Translations under genes and position numbers: made by a program
Part shown: positions 7,862-16,801 of the stretch, one piece after another
How positions within the stretch are numbered: position 1 is the first letter of the stretch
Layout of the letters: each line of letters begins with the position of its first letter
Assembly (NCBI RefSeq): GCF_050563535.1
Contig: NZ_JBNXUO010000013.1
Location: 62,001 to 126,000 of the forward strand
Reading direction: 5' to 3'
Length of the DNA stretch: 64,000 bases
DNA from: Falsiroseomonas sp050563535
GTDB taxonomy: Bacteria; Pseudomonadota; Alphaproteobacteria; Acetobacterales; Acetobacteraceae
Notes under the pieces: model-generated
The model's database searches: none
Told to the model about the DNA's origin: nothing
What the model saw: the letters and a program-made list of their open reading frames with translations, nothing else

Positions 7862-8767
7862 TCAGCGCGCCTCCGCCCCGTCCTTCAGCTTCACGGGAAT
7901 GCGGAGGTAGCGCACGCCGTTCGCCTCCGCTTCCGGGAAGCGTCCGGCGCGGATGTTCACCTGGATGGAGGGCAGCAGCAGCAGCGGCGCGGCGAGCCCC
8001 GCGTCGCGCCCGGTGCGGAAGGCCACGAACTCCTCCTCCGTCACACCGTCCTTCACATGCGGGTTGTGGGCGCGCTGGTCGGCCACGGTGCTCTGCCAGG
8101 CGTAGCTGTCGCGGCCGGGCGCCTTGTAGTCGTGGCACATCCACAGCCGCGTCCCGGGTGGCAGCGAGAGCAGGCGCCGGATCGAGTGGAACAGCTGCCG
8201 CGCGTCGCCGCCCGGGAAGTCGGCGCGGGCCGTGCCGTAGTCATGCATGAAGATCGTGTCGCCCACGAGGACGTCCTGCCCGCCGCGCGGGTCCCCCGCC
8301 ACCCCGATGCGATAGGCGACATCGGCCGGCGTGTGGCCGGGCAGGTGCATCACCTCCACCTCCAGCCCGCCAAGCGCGAAGCGTTCGCCGTCGCGGAACA
8401 GCCGGTCGAAGTCGCCTCCCCCCGGCTTCACGTCCTGCGCGTCGAAGACCGGGCGGAAGATGCGCTGCACCTCCGTGATGTGCTCGCCGATGCCGATCGG
8501 CGCGCCGGTCTTCGCCTTGATGTAGGGCGCAGCCGTCAGGTGGTCGGCATGGGCGTGGGTCTCCAGCACCCAGCGGATCGCCACCCCCTCGTCGCGCGCC
8601 GCATCCAGGATGCGGTCGGCGAAGGCGGTGTCGGCCGTGCCGGACCGGTTGTCCCAGTCGAGCACGGGATCGACCACGGCGCCGTCCTTCGTCGCGGGGT
8701 CCCAGACCAGGTAGCTGACGGTGTTGGTCGGTTCATCGAAGAAGGCGCGGATGGCCGGTCTTTCCAT
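7862..8767 (-). CDS. Metallo-beta-lactamase-fold persulfide dioxygenase-like protein (Blh type)
   Basis: Zinc/iron metallo-hydrolase-fold protein, about 301 residues from ATG 8767. It has the metal site THAHADHL, the later ligands in HLPGHTPADV and GDTIFMHDYG, and a terminal CHDYKAPGRD segment. These match the sulfur dioxygenase (ETHE1/Blh) group, which oxidises glutathione persulfide to sulfite. An ATG at 8806 would add 13 residues but would run into the operator-like repeat, so 8767 is preferred. It is divergent from a BigR-type repressor and next to a rhodanese and a TauE exporter, as in bigR/blh regulons of plant-associated bacteria. Probable role: detoxifying sulfide and persulfide. Confidence 0.88.
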   Translation of the reverse strand: MERPAIRAFFDEPTNTVSYLVWDPATKDGAVVDPVLDWDNRSGTADTAFADRILDAARDEGVAIRWVLETHAHADHLTAAPYIKAKTGAPIGIGEHITEVQRIFRPVFDAQDVKPGGGDFDRLFRDGERFALGGLEVEVMHLPGHTPADVAYRIGVAGDPRGGQDVLVGDTIFMHDYGTARADFPGGDARQLFHSIRRLLSLPPGTRLWMCHDYKAPGRDSYAWQSTVADQRAHNPHVKDGVTEEEFVAFRTGRDAGLAAPLLLLPSIQVNIRAGRFPEAEANGVRYLRIPVKLKDGAEAR

Positions 8768-8806
8768 GATGTCCTCCGTCGCCCCGGGCCGGGGCTTGAA
8801 CTGCAT

Positions 8807-8822
8807 ATAAGATTTCCCTTAT
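8807..8822. promoter_or_regulatory. Probable BigR/SqrR operator
   Basis: ATAAG-ATTTCC-CTTAT is an inverted repeat in an AT-rich patch exactly between the divergent dioxygenase and ArsR-family repressor genes. ArsR-family persulfide sensors bind such AT-rich palindromes over the promoter and repress both directions. Seen directly: the palindrome and its position. Inferred: binding. Confidence 0.6.
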
Positions 8823-8835
8823 TCAGCGCAAGCTT

Positions 8836-9180
8836 ATGGATGAGGCGCGGATGAGGGTGGGAACGACACCTGGCCAGGACCTCGCGGCCTTGCAGGACAA
8901 CGCGGAGCAGGCGGCGCGGCTGCTCCGCCTGCTCGCGAACGAGAGGCGGCTGCTGCTCCTCTGCCTCCTCGTGTCCGAGGGCGAGATGGGCGTGGGCGCG
9001 CTGGCGGAGGCGGTGGGCCTTTCCCAGCCCGCGCTGTCCCAGCATCTCGCGCTGCTGCGGGAGGAAGGCCTGGTGGCGGCCCGGAAGGAGGCACAGGCGG
9101 TGTTCTACCGCCTCGCCGACCCGAAGGCCGCGCGCGTGCTGGCCGTGCTGCGGGATCTCTACTGCCCCCCCGGGGACTGA
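8836..9180 (+). CDS. bigR: ArsR-family persulfide-sensing repressor (BigR/SqrR type)
   Basis: 114-residue winged-helix repressor. The recognition segment is VGLSQPALSQHLALLREEGLV, followed by the wing AVFYRLADPK. It has exactly the two cysteines expected of BigR/SqrR/YgaV: C43 (LLLLCLLVS) and C110 near the end (LYCPPGD), which form a di- to tetrasulfide link with reactive sulfur and release DNA. The arsenic-type CVC motif is absent. It is transcribed away from the dioxygenase gene and followed 19 bases later by the rhodanese gene, so it probably autoregulates the whole sulfur module. Confidence 0.88.
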   Translation: MDEARMRVGTTPGQDLAALQDNAEQAARLLRLLANERRLLLLCLLVSEGEMGVGALAEAVGLSQPALSQHLALLREEGLVAARKEAQAVFYRLADPKAARVLAVLRDLYCPPGD

Positions 9181-9199
9181 CCGACGGAAGGACATCGCC

Positions 9200-9727
9200 A
9201 TGCTGAAGACCATCACGCCCGAGGACGCCGCCCGCCTGCTGCGCGAAGGCGGCGCGACGCTGGTGGATGTGCGCGAGCCGGACGAGCATGCGCGGGAGCG
9301 CATCCCCGGCGCGCGGAACCTGCCGCTCTCGCGCCTCGAGGAGGCGGAACTCGCGCTCCACCACGGCAAGCCGGTGCTGTTCCACTGCCGCTCCGGCGCG
9401 CGCACCGCGGGCAATGCCGCGCAGCTCGCCGCCCGTGCCGGCCTGGTGGAAGCCTATGCGGTCGAGGGCGGGCTGGAGGCCTGGAAGCGCGCGGGCCTGC
9501 CGGTGGCCGAGGACCGGCGCCAGCCGCTCGAACTGATGCGGCAGGTCCAGATCGCGGCGGGCTCCATGGTGGTGCTCGGCGTGGTGCTGGGCGCGCTTCT
9601 GGCGCCGGCCTTCTACGCGCTCGCGGGCTTCGTCGGCGCGGGCCTGGTCTTCGCCGGCGCGACCGGCACCTGCGGCCTCGCACGCCTGCTGCGGCTGATG
9701 CCCTGGAACCGCGCGGCCGCCGCCTGA
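9200..9727 (+). CDS. Membrane-anchored rhodanese (YgaP-like)
   Basis: 175-residue sulfurtransferase with a cytoplasmic rhodanese domain (residues 1-105) and a C-terminal two-helix membrane hairpin (about 118-165, DUF2892-like). The active-site loop is HCRSGART with catalytic C63; the substrate-side motif LVDVREPDEH is also present. YgaP-type proteins pass sulfane sulfur at the inner membrane. An SD-like GGAAGGA precedes ATG 9200. It sits between the persulfide-sensing repressor and the TauE exporter, consistent with handling sulfur from persulfide oxidation. Confidence 0.9.
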   Translation: MLKTITPEDAARLLREGGATLVDVREPDEHARERIPGARNLPLSRLEEAELALHHGKPVLFHCRSGARTAGNAAQLAARAGLVEAYAVEGGLEAWKRAGLPVAEDRRQPLELMRQVQIAAGSMVVLGVVLGALLAPAFYALAGFVGAGLVFAGATGTCGLARLLRLMPWNRAAAA

Positions 9728-9820
9728 ACGCCGCGCCCGCCGCGACCCGGCGGGCGCATTCCCCGACCCGGACCGCCCGCCGCCGCGCCCGCCGGACGCG
9801 ACGCGGGGGAGGCCTTGCCC

Positions 9821-10609
9821 ATGACCATCCTGTCCACGCTCCAGGTGCTGCTCGGCGGTCTGGCGGGCGGGCTCGTCGGCTTCTCGCTCGGGCTGGTGGG
9901 CGGCGGCGGGTCGATCCTGGCCGTGCCGCTGCTGGTCTACCTGGTGGGCGTGCCAGCGCCGCACCTCGCGATCGGGACGAGCGCGGTCGCGGTCGCGGCG
10001 AATGCGGCGATGAGCCTGCTGAACCATGCGCGCGCCGGCAATGTCCGCTGGCCCTGCGCCTCGGTCTTCGCGGGCGCCGGCGTGATCGGCGCCCTTGCCG
10101 GCGCGCGGCTCGGCAGGATGGTGGACGGGCAGGCGCTGCTCGCGGCCTTCGCGGTGATGATGGCCGTCGTCGCCGGGCTGATGCTGCGCCGGCGCGAGCC
10201 CGCCGAGGACCGCCGCGTGCGCCTGAACCGCGGCAACGCGCCGGCGCTGGTCGGCACGGGCCTCGCGGTCGGCGCGCTGTCGGGCTTCTTCGGGATCGGC
10301 GGCGGCTTCCTGGTCGTGCCGGGCCTGATCCTCGCCAGCGGGATGCCGATGCTGCAGGCGGTCGGCACCTCGCTGGTCGCCGTGACGGCCTTCGGCCTGG
10401 CCACGGCGGGCAGCTACGCTGCGGCGGGGCTGGTGGATTGGCCGCTCGCGGCGGTCTTCGTCGGGGGCGGCGTGCTGGGCAGCCTGGGCGGGGCACGCGC
10501 GGCGGGGCGCCTGGCGCGCCGGCGCGGGCTGCTCACCAGGGTCTTCGCCGGGCTGATCCTGCTCGTCGCCGCCTATGTCCTCGCCCGCAGCCTCGGCATG
10601 ATGGGCTGA
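9821..10609 (+). CDS. TauE/SafE-family sulfite/sulfonate exporter
   Basis: 262-residue polytopic membrane protein with the two repeated TauE halves: GFSLGLVGGGGSILAVPLL near the start and GALSGFFGIGGGFLVVPGL in the middle, followed by hydrophobic helices to the end. Family members export sulfite, sulfoacetate or similar anions. ATG 9821 is preceded by GGGGGAGG; a TTG two codons earlier is less likely. Being last in the bigR-rhodanese-tauE run, it probably removes sulfite made by the dioxygenase. Substrate is inferred from context. Confidence 0.85.
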   Translation: MTILSTLQVLLGGLAGGLVGFSLGLVGGGGSILAVPLLVYLVGVPAPHLAIGTSAVAVAANAAMSLLNHARAGNVRWPCASVFAGAGVIGALAGARLGRMVDGQALLAAFAVMMAVVAGLMLRRREPAEDRRVRLNRGNAPALVGTGLAVGALSGFFGIGGGFLVVPGLILASGMPMLQAVGTSLVAVTAFGLATAGSYAAAGLVDWPLAAVFVGGGVLGSLGGARAAGRLARRRGLLTRVFAGLILLVAAYVLARSLGMMG

Positions 10610-10638
10610 CGGAGGGGGCAGGCCGGGGCGGGGCGGCA

Positions 10639-13600
10639 TCACAGGCTCATCAGGGTCGCGTTGCCGCCGGCGGCGGCGGTGTTGGTGGAGATGCTGCGCT
10701 CCGCCAGCAGCATGTCGGGCGGGTAGGGATGCCCGTCGGCCAGTTCCGCCGGCGTGGCGGCGAGGACCGGGCGGATCGGCCCGTCGGAGGCCGCGACCGC
10801 GGCCAGGAGGCGCCGCAGCGCCCCGTCCTCGCCCTCGAACAGCACCGCGTCGCAGCCCTCCGCATCCCCCCCCGCCGCGGGGCCGACCTGCCCGGCAAGG
10901 GCGGGCGGCAGGTCCTGGAGGATGGCGGCGGCGGCGGCCGGCGCCCGGATGCGGGCGGCGTTGCCGGTGGACAGGCAGGCGGCGAGTTGCCGCAGCAGGC
11001 CCGCCTCGGTGGCGGCGTGGCACAGCACCCGGCCGCGCGGGCGCAGCGCGTAGCGGTTCTCCTCCCCCACCGGGCCGGGCAGCGGCATGTCGAGGCCGAG
11101 GCGGGACGCCGCGACCTGCCGGGCGCAGGCCGCCGCGTCCCGCCCGGTGGCGCGCAGCCAGCCGAGGAAGGCGGTGGCGGCTGGCGCGGGCGGCGTGGCG
11201 GGCAGGTCCGGCGCGGCCGGGCCGGCGCCGAGCAGGCGGCGCAGGTAGAGCGGGCCGCCCGCCTTCGGCCCGGTGCCGGACAGCCGCTGCCCGCCGAAGG
11301 GCTGCACGCCCACCACCGCGCCGATGAGGTTGCGGTTGACATAGGCGTTGCCGGCCGCGCTGCCGCCGATGGCGCGGGCCACCGCATCGTCGATGCGGGA
11401 ATGCACGCCGAAGGTCAGCCCGTAGCCGGTGGCGTCGATCTCCCGCAGGGTCGCCTCCATCCCGCCGCGCGGGAAGCGCAGGACGTGCAGCACGGGCCCG
11501 AACACCTCGCGTTCCACATCGGCGACGCGCGCGACCTCGACCAGAGTCGGCGCGACGAAGGTGCCGCGGCGGCAGGCCTCCGGCAGCGGCGCGGCATGGA
11601 CCGCATGGCCCCGCGCGCGCATCGCCCCGACATGGCCGAGGATGCCGTCCCGCGCCGCCGCGCCGATGACCGGGCCGACATCGGTGGAGAGCCGGTCGGG
11701 CACGCCCACCGAAAGCTCCGCCATCGCGCCGCGCAGCATCGCCAGCACGCGCCCCGCCACATCCTCCTGCACGCAGAGCAGCCGCAGCGCGGAGCAGCGC
11801 TGCCCCGCGCTGTCGAAGGCGGAGGCGAGCACGTCGGCCACCACCTGCTCCGGCAGGGCGGAACTGTCGACCACCAGCGCGTTCAGCCCGCCCGTCTCCG
11901 CCACCAGCGGCACCGGACGGCCATCGGGGTCCAGCCGCCGGGCCAGCGCGCGGTTGATCAGCCGCGCCACCTCGGTCGAGCCGGTGAACATCACGCCGCG
12001 GATGCGCGCATCCTCCACCAGCCGCGCGCCCACCGCGCCGTCGCCGGGCAGGAACTGCAGCGCGCCCGGCGGCACCCCCGCCTCGTGCAGCAGCCCGACC
12101 GCGAGGGAGGCGACCAGCGGCGTCTCCTCGGCCGGCTTGGCCAGCACGACATTTCCCGCCGCCAGCGCCGCCGCCACCTGGCCGGTGAAGATCGCGAGCG
12201 GGAAGTTCCAGGGCGAGATGCAGGCCACGGGGCCGAGGGGGCGGTGCGTCGCCGCGTCCCAGCCGCGCAGCCCCGCGGCGTAGTAGCGCAGGAAGTCCAC
12301 CGCCTCCCGCACCTCGCCCACCGCGTTCGGGATCGACTTGCCGGCCTCGCGCACGATCGGGCCGATGAGGGCGCCGAGGCGCGCCTCCATCAGCCCCGCC
12401 GCGCGCAGCAGCATCGCCGCGCGTTCGGCCGGCGGAACCGCCGCCCAGGCCGGGGCGGCCGCCACGGCGGCGGCGAGGGCGGCCTCCGCATCCTCGGCCG
12501 TCGCGTCGGCCACGCTGCCCACCAGGTCGTCCCGGTCGGCGGGGTTCCGCATCTCCCGCCGCGCGCCCCCCGCGGCGCGGCCTTCCACCACCGGCGCGGC
12601 GAGGATCGGCGCGGCCGCGCCGTCCGGCAGGGTCCGCGCGAGCGTCGCGATGACCGCCTCGTCCGCCAGGTCGATCCCCGCGGAGTTCGGCCGCTCCGCG
12701 CCGAACAGGTCGCGCGGGGCGGCGATGCCGTCATGCGGACGGCCGATGGGGCGCAGCGCGCGCGCCTCCGCCACCGGGTCGGCGACCAGCGCCTCCACCG
12801 GCACCGCCGGGTCGTTGATGCGGTTGACGAAGGAGGAGTTGGCGCCGTTCTCCAGCAGGCGCCGCACCAGGTAGGCCAGCAGCGTCTCATGCGTGCCGAC
12901 GGGGGCGTAGATGCGGCAGGGACGGTCGAGCTTCGCGGGCCCCACCACCTCGTCGTAGAGCGCCTCCCCCATGCCGTGCAGGCACTGGAACTCGTAGTCG
13001 CCGGGGCGGAAGACGGGCCCCGCCATCGCGTGGATGGCAGCCAGCGTGCGCGCATTGTGGGTGGCGAACTGGGGGAAGGCCGCGTCGCGCGCCTCCAGCA
13101 GCCTGCGCGCGCAGGCGAGGTAGGAGACGTCGGTGTGGACCTTGCGGGTGAAGACCGGGAAATCCTCCATCCCGTCCTGCTGCGCGCGCTTGATCTCGCT
13201 GTCCCAGTACGCGCCCTTGACCAGCCGCACCATCATCCGCCGCCGCGTCCGCCGCGCCAGGTCCAGCACCTCGTCGATGACCAGGGGCGCGCGCTTCCCG
13301 TAGGCCTGCACGACGAAGCCGAGCCCGTCCCAGCCCGCCAGCGCCGGGTCGATGGCCAGCGCGCCCAGGATGTCGAGCGAGAGGTCGAGCCGGTCCTGCT
13401 CCTCCGCGTCGATGTTGAGCCCGATTCCGTGCCCGCGCGCGAGGGCGGCGAGATGCTGCACGCGCGGCAGCAGCTCCGCCATCACCCGCCCGCGCTGCGC
13501 GCGGGCGTAGCGGGGATGCAGCGCCGACAGCTTGATCGAGATGCCCGGCCCCTCGATCGGCCCGCGCCCGGCGGCGGCGGCGCCGATCGCGCCGATCGCC

Positions 13601-14316
13601 TCCCCATAGGCCGCGAGGTAGCGCGCCGCGTCCCCCGCCGTCGCCGCGGCCTCGCCCAGCATGTCGTAGGAATGGCGGTAGCCCCGCGCCTCCCGCCGGG
13701 CGGCGCGGGCCAGCGCCTCGGCGATCGTCTCGCCGGTGACGAACTGCTCGCCCAGCATCCGCATCGCGAGGTCGACGCCGCGGCGGATCACCGGCTCCCC
13801 CGCCCGCGCGACGAGGCGCGTCAGCGCCGCGCCGAGCCCCGCCTCGCCCTCGACCGAGGCGAGCCGCCCGGTCACCACCAGCCCCCAGGTCGCGGCGTTC
13901 ACGAACAGCGAACGGCCGGGGCCGAGATGCGCGGCCCAGTCACCCCGCCCCAGCTTGTCGCGGATCAGCGCGTCGCGCGTCGCCGCATCGGGGATGCGCA
14001 GCAGCGCCTCGGCCAGGCACATCAGCGCGACGCCCTCGGCCGAGGAGAGCGAGAATTCCTGCACCAGCGCGGCCACGCCCCCGCCCGTGCCCTTCGCGCG
14101 CAGCGCGGCGACCAGGCGGCGCGCCAGCGCCGCCGCCGCCGCATCCTCGGCGGGCGGCAGGGCGGCGGCGGCGAGCAGGGGCGGCAGGCAGGCCGTCTCG
14201 GCGCGCCGGTACGCGCCGGTGATCGCGGCCCGCAGCGGCGGCTGCGGCACCGCCTCGGCGGCGAGCGCCGCGAAGGGGCGTGGCGGCGCGGAGGCCCGGG
14301 GGGCGGTGGTGTCCAT
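10639..14316 (-). CDS. putA: Bifunctional proline dehydrogenase / glutamate-semialdehyde dehydrogenase
   Basis: 1225-residue enzyme oxidising proline to glutamate. An N-terminal helical arm is followed by a FAD-dependent PRODH barrel (about 170-470) with SIKLSALHPRY, NIDAEEQDRL and VRLVKGAYWDSEIK, then the aldehyde dehydrogenase (about 540-1020) with SPWNFPLAIFTGQ, GSTEVARLIN, ETGGLNALVVD and the nucleophile Cys in SAGQRCSALR (about residue 840). The last 180 residues are the C-terminal domain of long-form PutA. No ribbon-helix-helix DNA-binding domain precedes the arm, so unlike enterobacterial PutA it should not be a repressor. It is a single gene; no putP was seen. Confidence 0.96.
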   Translation of the reverse strand: MDTTAPRASAPPRPFAALAAEAVPQPPLRAAITGAYRRAETACLPPLLAAAALPPAEDAAAAALARRLVAALRAKGTGGGVAALVQEFSLSSAEGVALMCLAEALLRIPDAATRDALIRDKLGRGDWAAHLGPGRSLFVNAATWGLVVTGRLASVEGEAGLGAALTRLVARAGEPVIRRGVDLAMRMLGEQFVTGETIAEALARAARREARGYRHSYDMLGEAAATAGDAARYLAAYGEAIGAIGAAAAGRGPIEGPGISIKLSALHPRYARAQRGRVMAELLPRVQHLAALARGHGIGLNIDAEEQDRLDLSLDILGALAIDPALAGWDGLGFVVQAYGKRAPLVIDEVLDLARRTRRRMMVRLVKGAYWDSEIKRAQQDGMEDFPVFTRKVHTDVSYLACARRLLEARDAAFPQFATHNARTLAAIHAMAGPVFRPGDYEFQCLHGMGEALYDEVVGPAKLDRPCRIYAPVGTHETLLAYLVRRLLENGANSSFVNRINDPAVPVEALVADPVAEARALRPIGRPHDGIAAPRDLFGAERPNSAGIDLADEAVIATLARTLPDGAAAPILAAPVVEGRAAGGARREMRNPADRDDLVGSVADATAEDAEAALAAAVAAAPAWAAVPPAERAAMLLRAAGLMEARLGALIGPIVREAGKSIPNAVGEVREAVDFLRYYAAGLRGWDAATHRPLGPVACISPWNFPLAIFTGQVAAALAAGNVVLAKPAEETPLVASLAVGLLHEAGVPPGALQFLPGDGAVGARLVEDARIRGVMFTGSTEVARLINRALARRLDPDGRPVPLVAETGGLNALVVDSSALPEQVVADVLASAFDSAGQRCSALRLLCVQEDVAGRVLAMLRGAMAELSVGVPDRLSTDVGPVIGAAARDGILGHVGAMRARGHAVHAAPLPEACRRGTFVAPTLVEVARVADVEREVFGPVLHVLRFPRGGMEATLREIDATGYGLTFGVHSRIDDAVARAIGGSAAGNAYVNRNLIGAVVGVQPFGGQRLSGTGPKAGGPLYLRRLLGAGPAAPDLPATPPAPAATAFLGWLRATGRDAAACARQVAASRLGLDMPLPGPVGEENRYALRPRGRVLCHAATEAGLLRQLAACLSTGNAARIRAPAAAAAILQDLPPALAGQVGPAAGGDAEGCDAVLFEGEDGALRRLLAAVAASDGPIRPVLAATPAELADGHPYPPDMLLAERSISTNTAAAGGNATLMSL

Positions 14317-14557
14317 CGTGATGCGCCGTCCTGTCCGGCCGCGGCCCGCGGCCCGTGGTCCCCAGCCTATCGCGCCCGCCGCATCCGTGCATCACGCTGT
14401 CGCGCCTTCCCGCGCTTGGCCCGCTGTCGGGCGGGCGGAACCGGCGGCGCGGGGCGGCGGTTATCCGCACCCGTAACCCGCAGGGAGCCCCGCATGCCGC
14501 GCCGCCATGCCATCAGGCCCGCCGCTGCCGCCCCCGCGGGGCCTGCGGATGCGTCCC
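14317..14557. promoter_or_regulatory. Divergent promoter region of putA and the DUF2243 gene, with a short leader reading frame
   Basis: About 240 bp without a full gene. A well-placed SD (CAGGGAG) precedes ATG 14494, which opens a 23-codon reading frame that ends at 14565, inside the start of the DUF2243 gene. This frame could be a leader peptide coupled to the downstream gene. No clear -35/-10 pair could be picked by eye. Confidence 0.4.
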
Positions 14558-15064
14558 ATGGCTGACGCCCCCTTCCCCGGCGATGCGCCGCGCGAGGGGA
14601 CGCGCTTCCCCCGCTCGGCCGGCATCCTGCTCGGCCTCGGCCTCGGCGGCTTCTTCGACGGGATCGTGCTGCACCAGGTCTTGCAATGGCACCACCTGCT
14701 GACCAGCGCCGGCTATCCGCCGGACAGCGTGGCGAACCTGCGGGTCAACACGCTGGCCGACGGGCTGTTCCACGCCAGCACCTACGTCTTCGTCGTGCTC
14801 GGCCTCGCGGTGCTGTGGCGGCACGCGCGGCGGCCGCATCCGCGCTGGGCGCGCGGCGTGCTCGCGGCGACGGTCCTGATGGGCTTCGGGATCTTCAACC
14901 TCGTCGAGGGGATCGTGGACCACCACATCCTCGGCATCCACCACGTCAACGAGACGGTCCCGAGGGAGCAGTGGATCCTGTGGGACCTGGGCTTCCTCGC
15001 CTGGGGCGCGGCGATGCTGGCGGGCGGTTGGTGGTGGCTGCGGCGCCTGCGCCACCGCGCCTGA
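14558..15064 (+). CDS. DUF2243 four-helix membrane protein
   Basis: About 168-residue membrane protein with four hydrophobic segments. The family signature GGFFDGIVLHQVLQWHHLL is in the first helix, NTLADGLFHASTYVFVV in the second, and FNLVEGIVDHHILGIHHVNE in the third, all rich in conserved His that could bind metal or haem. Function is unknown. The start could be ATG 14507, 14549 or 14558; a 23-codon frame with a good SD (14494-14565) overlaps these starts. It is divergent from putA and convergent with the kinase gene, so it is probably transcribed alone. Confidence 0.82.
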   Translation: MADAPFPGDAPREGTRFPRSAGILLGLGLGGFFDGIVLHQVLQWHHLLTSAGYPPDSVANLRVNTLADGLFHASTYVFVVLGLAVLWRHARRPHPRWARGVLAATVLMGFGIFNLVEGIVDHHILGIHHVNETVPREQWILWDLGFLAWGAAMLAGGWWWLRRLRHRA

Positions 15065-15079
15065 CCGCCCGGCCCCCCG

Positions 15080-16801
15080 TCAGCCGCCCCCGGCCCGGCC
15101 CGCGGCCTTCGCCAGCGCGGCATCGACGGCGGCGGCAAGCTGGTGCTGCTCGTACGGCTTGGCCAGGCGCGGCAGGTCCGCGGGGGCCGCGCCCACGGCC
15201 ATGTCGGCGAAGCCGGTGGCCAGCACCGTCGGCAGCCGGGGCCGCAGCGCGCGCGCGGCCAGCGCAAGTTCCAGCCCCGTCATCCCCGGCATGGCGTAGT
15301 CGGTCACCAGCAGGTCGAAGGGAACGCCGCCGTTCAGCAGGTCCAGCGCCGCCGCCGCCGACCCGGCCGCGACGACGCTGTGGCCCAGATCCTCCAGCAT
15401 CTCCGCCGTGCTGCGCGCGATCAGCGGGTCGTCGTCGACCAGCAGGACGCGGGACGGCGGCGCCGGGCCGGGCGCCGCGCGCCCGGTGCCCCTCGCCGTG
15501 CCCGCCGGCGGCTCGGCGCCGGTCGCGGGCGGGGCGACGGGCAGCAGGATCTCGGCCACCGTCCCCTGCCCCTCCACGCTGGACAGCCGCAGGTCGCCGC
15601 CGAGCTGCCGCGCGACCCCGTGCACCATGGACAGGCCGAGCCCCGTGCCCTGCCCGGGCGACTTGGTCGAGAAGAAGGGCTCCACCGCGCGCGCCAGCGT
15701 CGCGGCATCCATCCCGCGCCCGGTATCCGCCACGGCCAGGCGCAGGAAGCGGCCGCCTTCCGCCTCCTCCGCGGCGGCGCCGACGCGGATGTCGATGCGC
15801 CCGCCCTCAGGCATCGCGTCGCGCGCGTTCACCGCCAGGTTCAGCAGCGCCAGCTCGATCTGGTTGGCATCCGCCAGGGCTGGCGGCAGGCCGGGCGCCG
15901 CCTCGATCCGCAGCTCGATCCGCGGCCCGACGGACCGCCGCAGCAGTTCCGCGATGCCGTCCACCAGCTGGGCGAGGTCGACCGCCTCCGCCCGCAGGTC
16001 CTGCCGGCGCGCGAAGGCCAGCAGCCGCTGGGTCAGCGCCGCGCCGCGCTTCGCGCCCTGCATGGCGCCGTCCACCAGCCGGTGCAGGCGGGCATCCCCC
16101 GCCGGCAGGCGCTTGCGCAGCAGCGACAGGTTGCCGAGCACGGCCATCAGCAGGTTGTTGAAGTCGTGCGCGACGCCGCCGGTCAGCTGTCCGATCGCCT
16201 CCACCTTCTGCGACTGGCGCAGCTGCGCCTCCACCTGCTCGCGCCCGGCCATTTGCTCCTGCAGGCGCGCATTCGCCTCGCGCAGCTCGCGCGTGCGCCC
16301 GGCCACGCGTTCCTCCAGCGTCTCGTTCACCCGCTTCAGCGCCTCCTCGCCCAGCCGCAAGTCCTCCAGCCGCGCGCGCGCCTCGTATTGCCGGCGCCGC
16401 GCGCGCAGCGCGGCGCGGGCGACGCTGACCAGCGTCGTCGGATGGAAGGGACGTTCGAGGAAGGAGACGTTCCCCAGCACCTCCCACAGCCGGGCCGCGG
16501 CGGGGTTGCGTTCCGGCCCGCCGCCATGTCCGGTCAGCAGGATGAAGGGGAAGTCGGACCATGGCGGCTGCGCCGCCAGCCGCGCGGCGAGCGGGGCGAG
16601 GTCCACGTCGCGGAACGCCTCCTCCGCCACCACCGCCAGCCCGGCTCCCGCCTCGATCCCGGCCAGCAGGCCCGCGGTCCCGCCGACCGGATCGGCCGCC
16701 ATGCCGGCCTCGCGCAGCAGCATGGCGGCGAGGGTCGCGTCGCGCCCGCGCGGCGCCAGCACCAGCGCGCGCTCCGACAGGCCGGCATCGCCGGCGCTCA
16801 T
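15080..16801 (-). CDS. Hybrid histidine kinase, soluble, with N-terminal receiver-like and C-terminal receiver domains
   Basis: 573-residue cytoplasmic kinase. Residues 1-135 form a receiver-like fold (FPFILLTGHG, VSFLERPFHP), a coiled coil spans about 140-195, HisKA carries the phosphoacceptor H212 in GGVAHDFNNLL, and HATPase has NLAVNARDAM, DTGRGM and GTGLGLSM. The last 120 residues are a receiver with VLLVDDD and phosphoacceptor Asp in LLVTDYAMPG. There are no membrane helices. Its ATG overlaps the stop of the upstream KaiC-like gene (ATGA), so the two are translated together and probably act in one pathway. Confidence 0.9.
   Translation of the reverse strand: MSAGDAGLSERALVLAPRGRDATLAAMLLREAGMAADPVGGTAGLLAGIEAGAGLAVVAEEAFRDVDLAPLAARLAAQPPWSDFPFILLTGHGGGPERNPAAARLWEVLGNVSFLERPFHPTTLVSVARAALRARRRQYEARARLEDLRLGEEALKRVNETLEERVAGRTRELREANARLQEQMAGREQVEAQLRQSQKVEAIGQLTGGVAHDFNNLLMAVLGNLSLLRKRLPAGDARLHRLVDGAMQGAKRGAALTQRLLAFARRQDLRAEAVDLAQLVDGIAELLRRSVGPRIELRIEAAPGLPPALADANQIELALLNLAVNARDAMPEGGRIDIRVGAAAEEAEGGRFLRLAVADTGRGMDAATLARAVEPFFSTKSPGQGTGLGLSMVHGVARQLGGDLRLSSVEGQGTVAEILLPVAPPATGAEPPAGTARGTGRAAPGPAPPSRVLLVDDDPLIARSTAEMLEDLGHSVVAAGSAAAALDLLNGGVPFDLLVTDYAMPGMTGLELALAARALRPRLPTVLATGFADMAVGAAPADLPRLAKPYEQHQLAAAVDAALAKAAGRAGGG

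Noticed and set aside
10438..14565. 1375-codon open frame opposite putA
   Set aside because: Its translation is low-complexity Arg/Gly/Ala/His and matches no family; putA on the other strand has full domains. It is an effect of very high GC.
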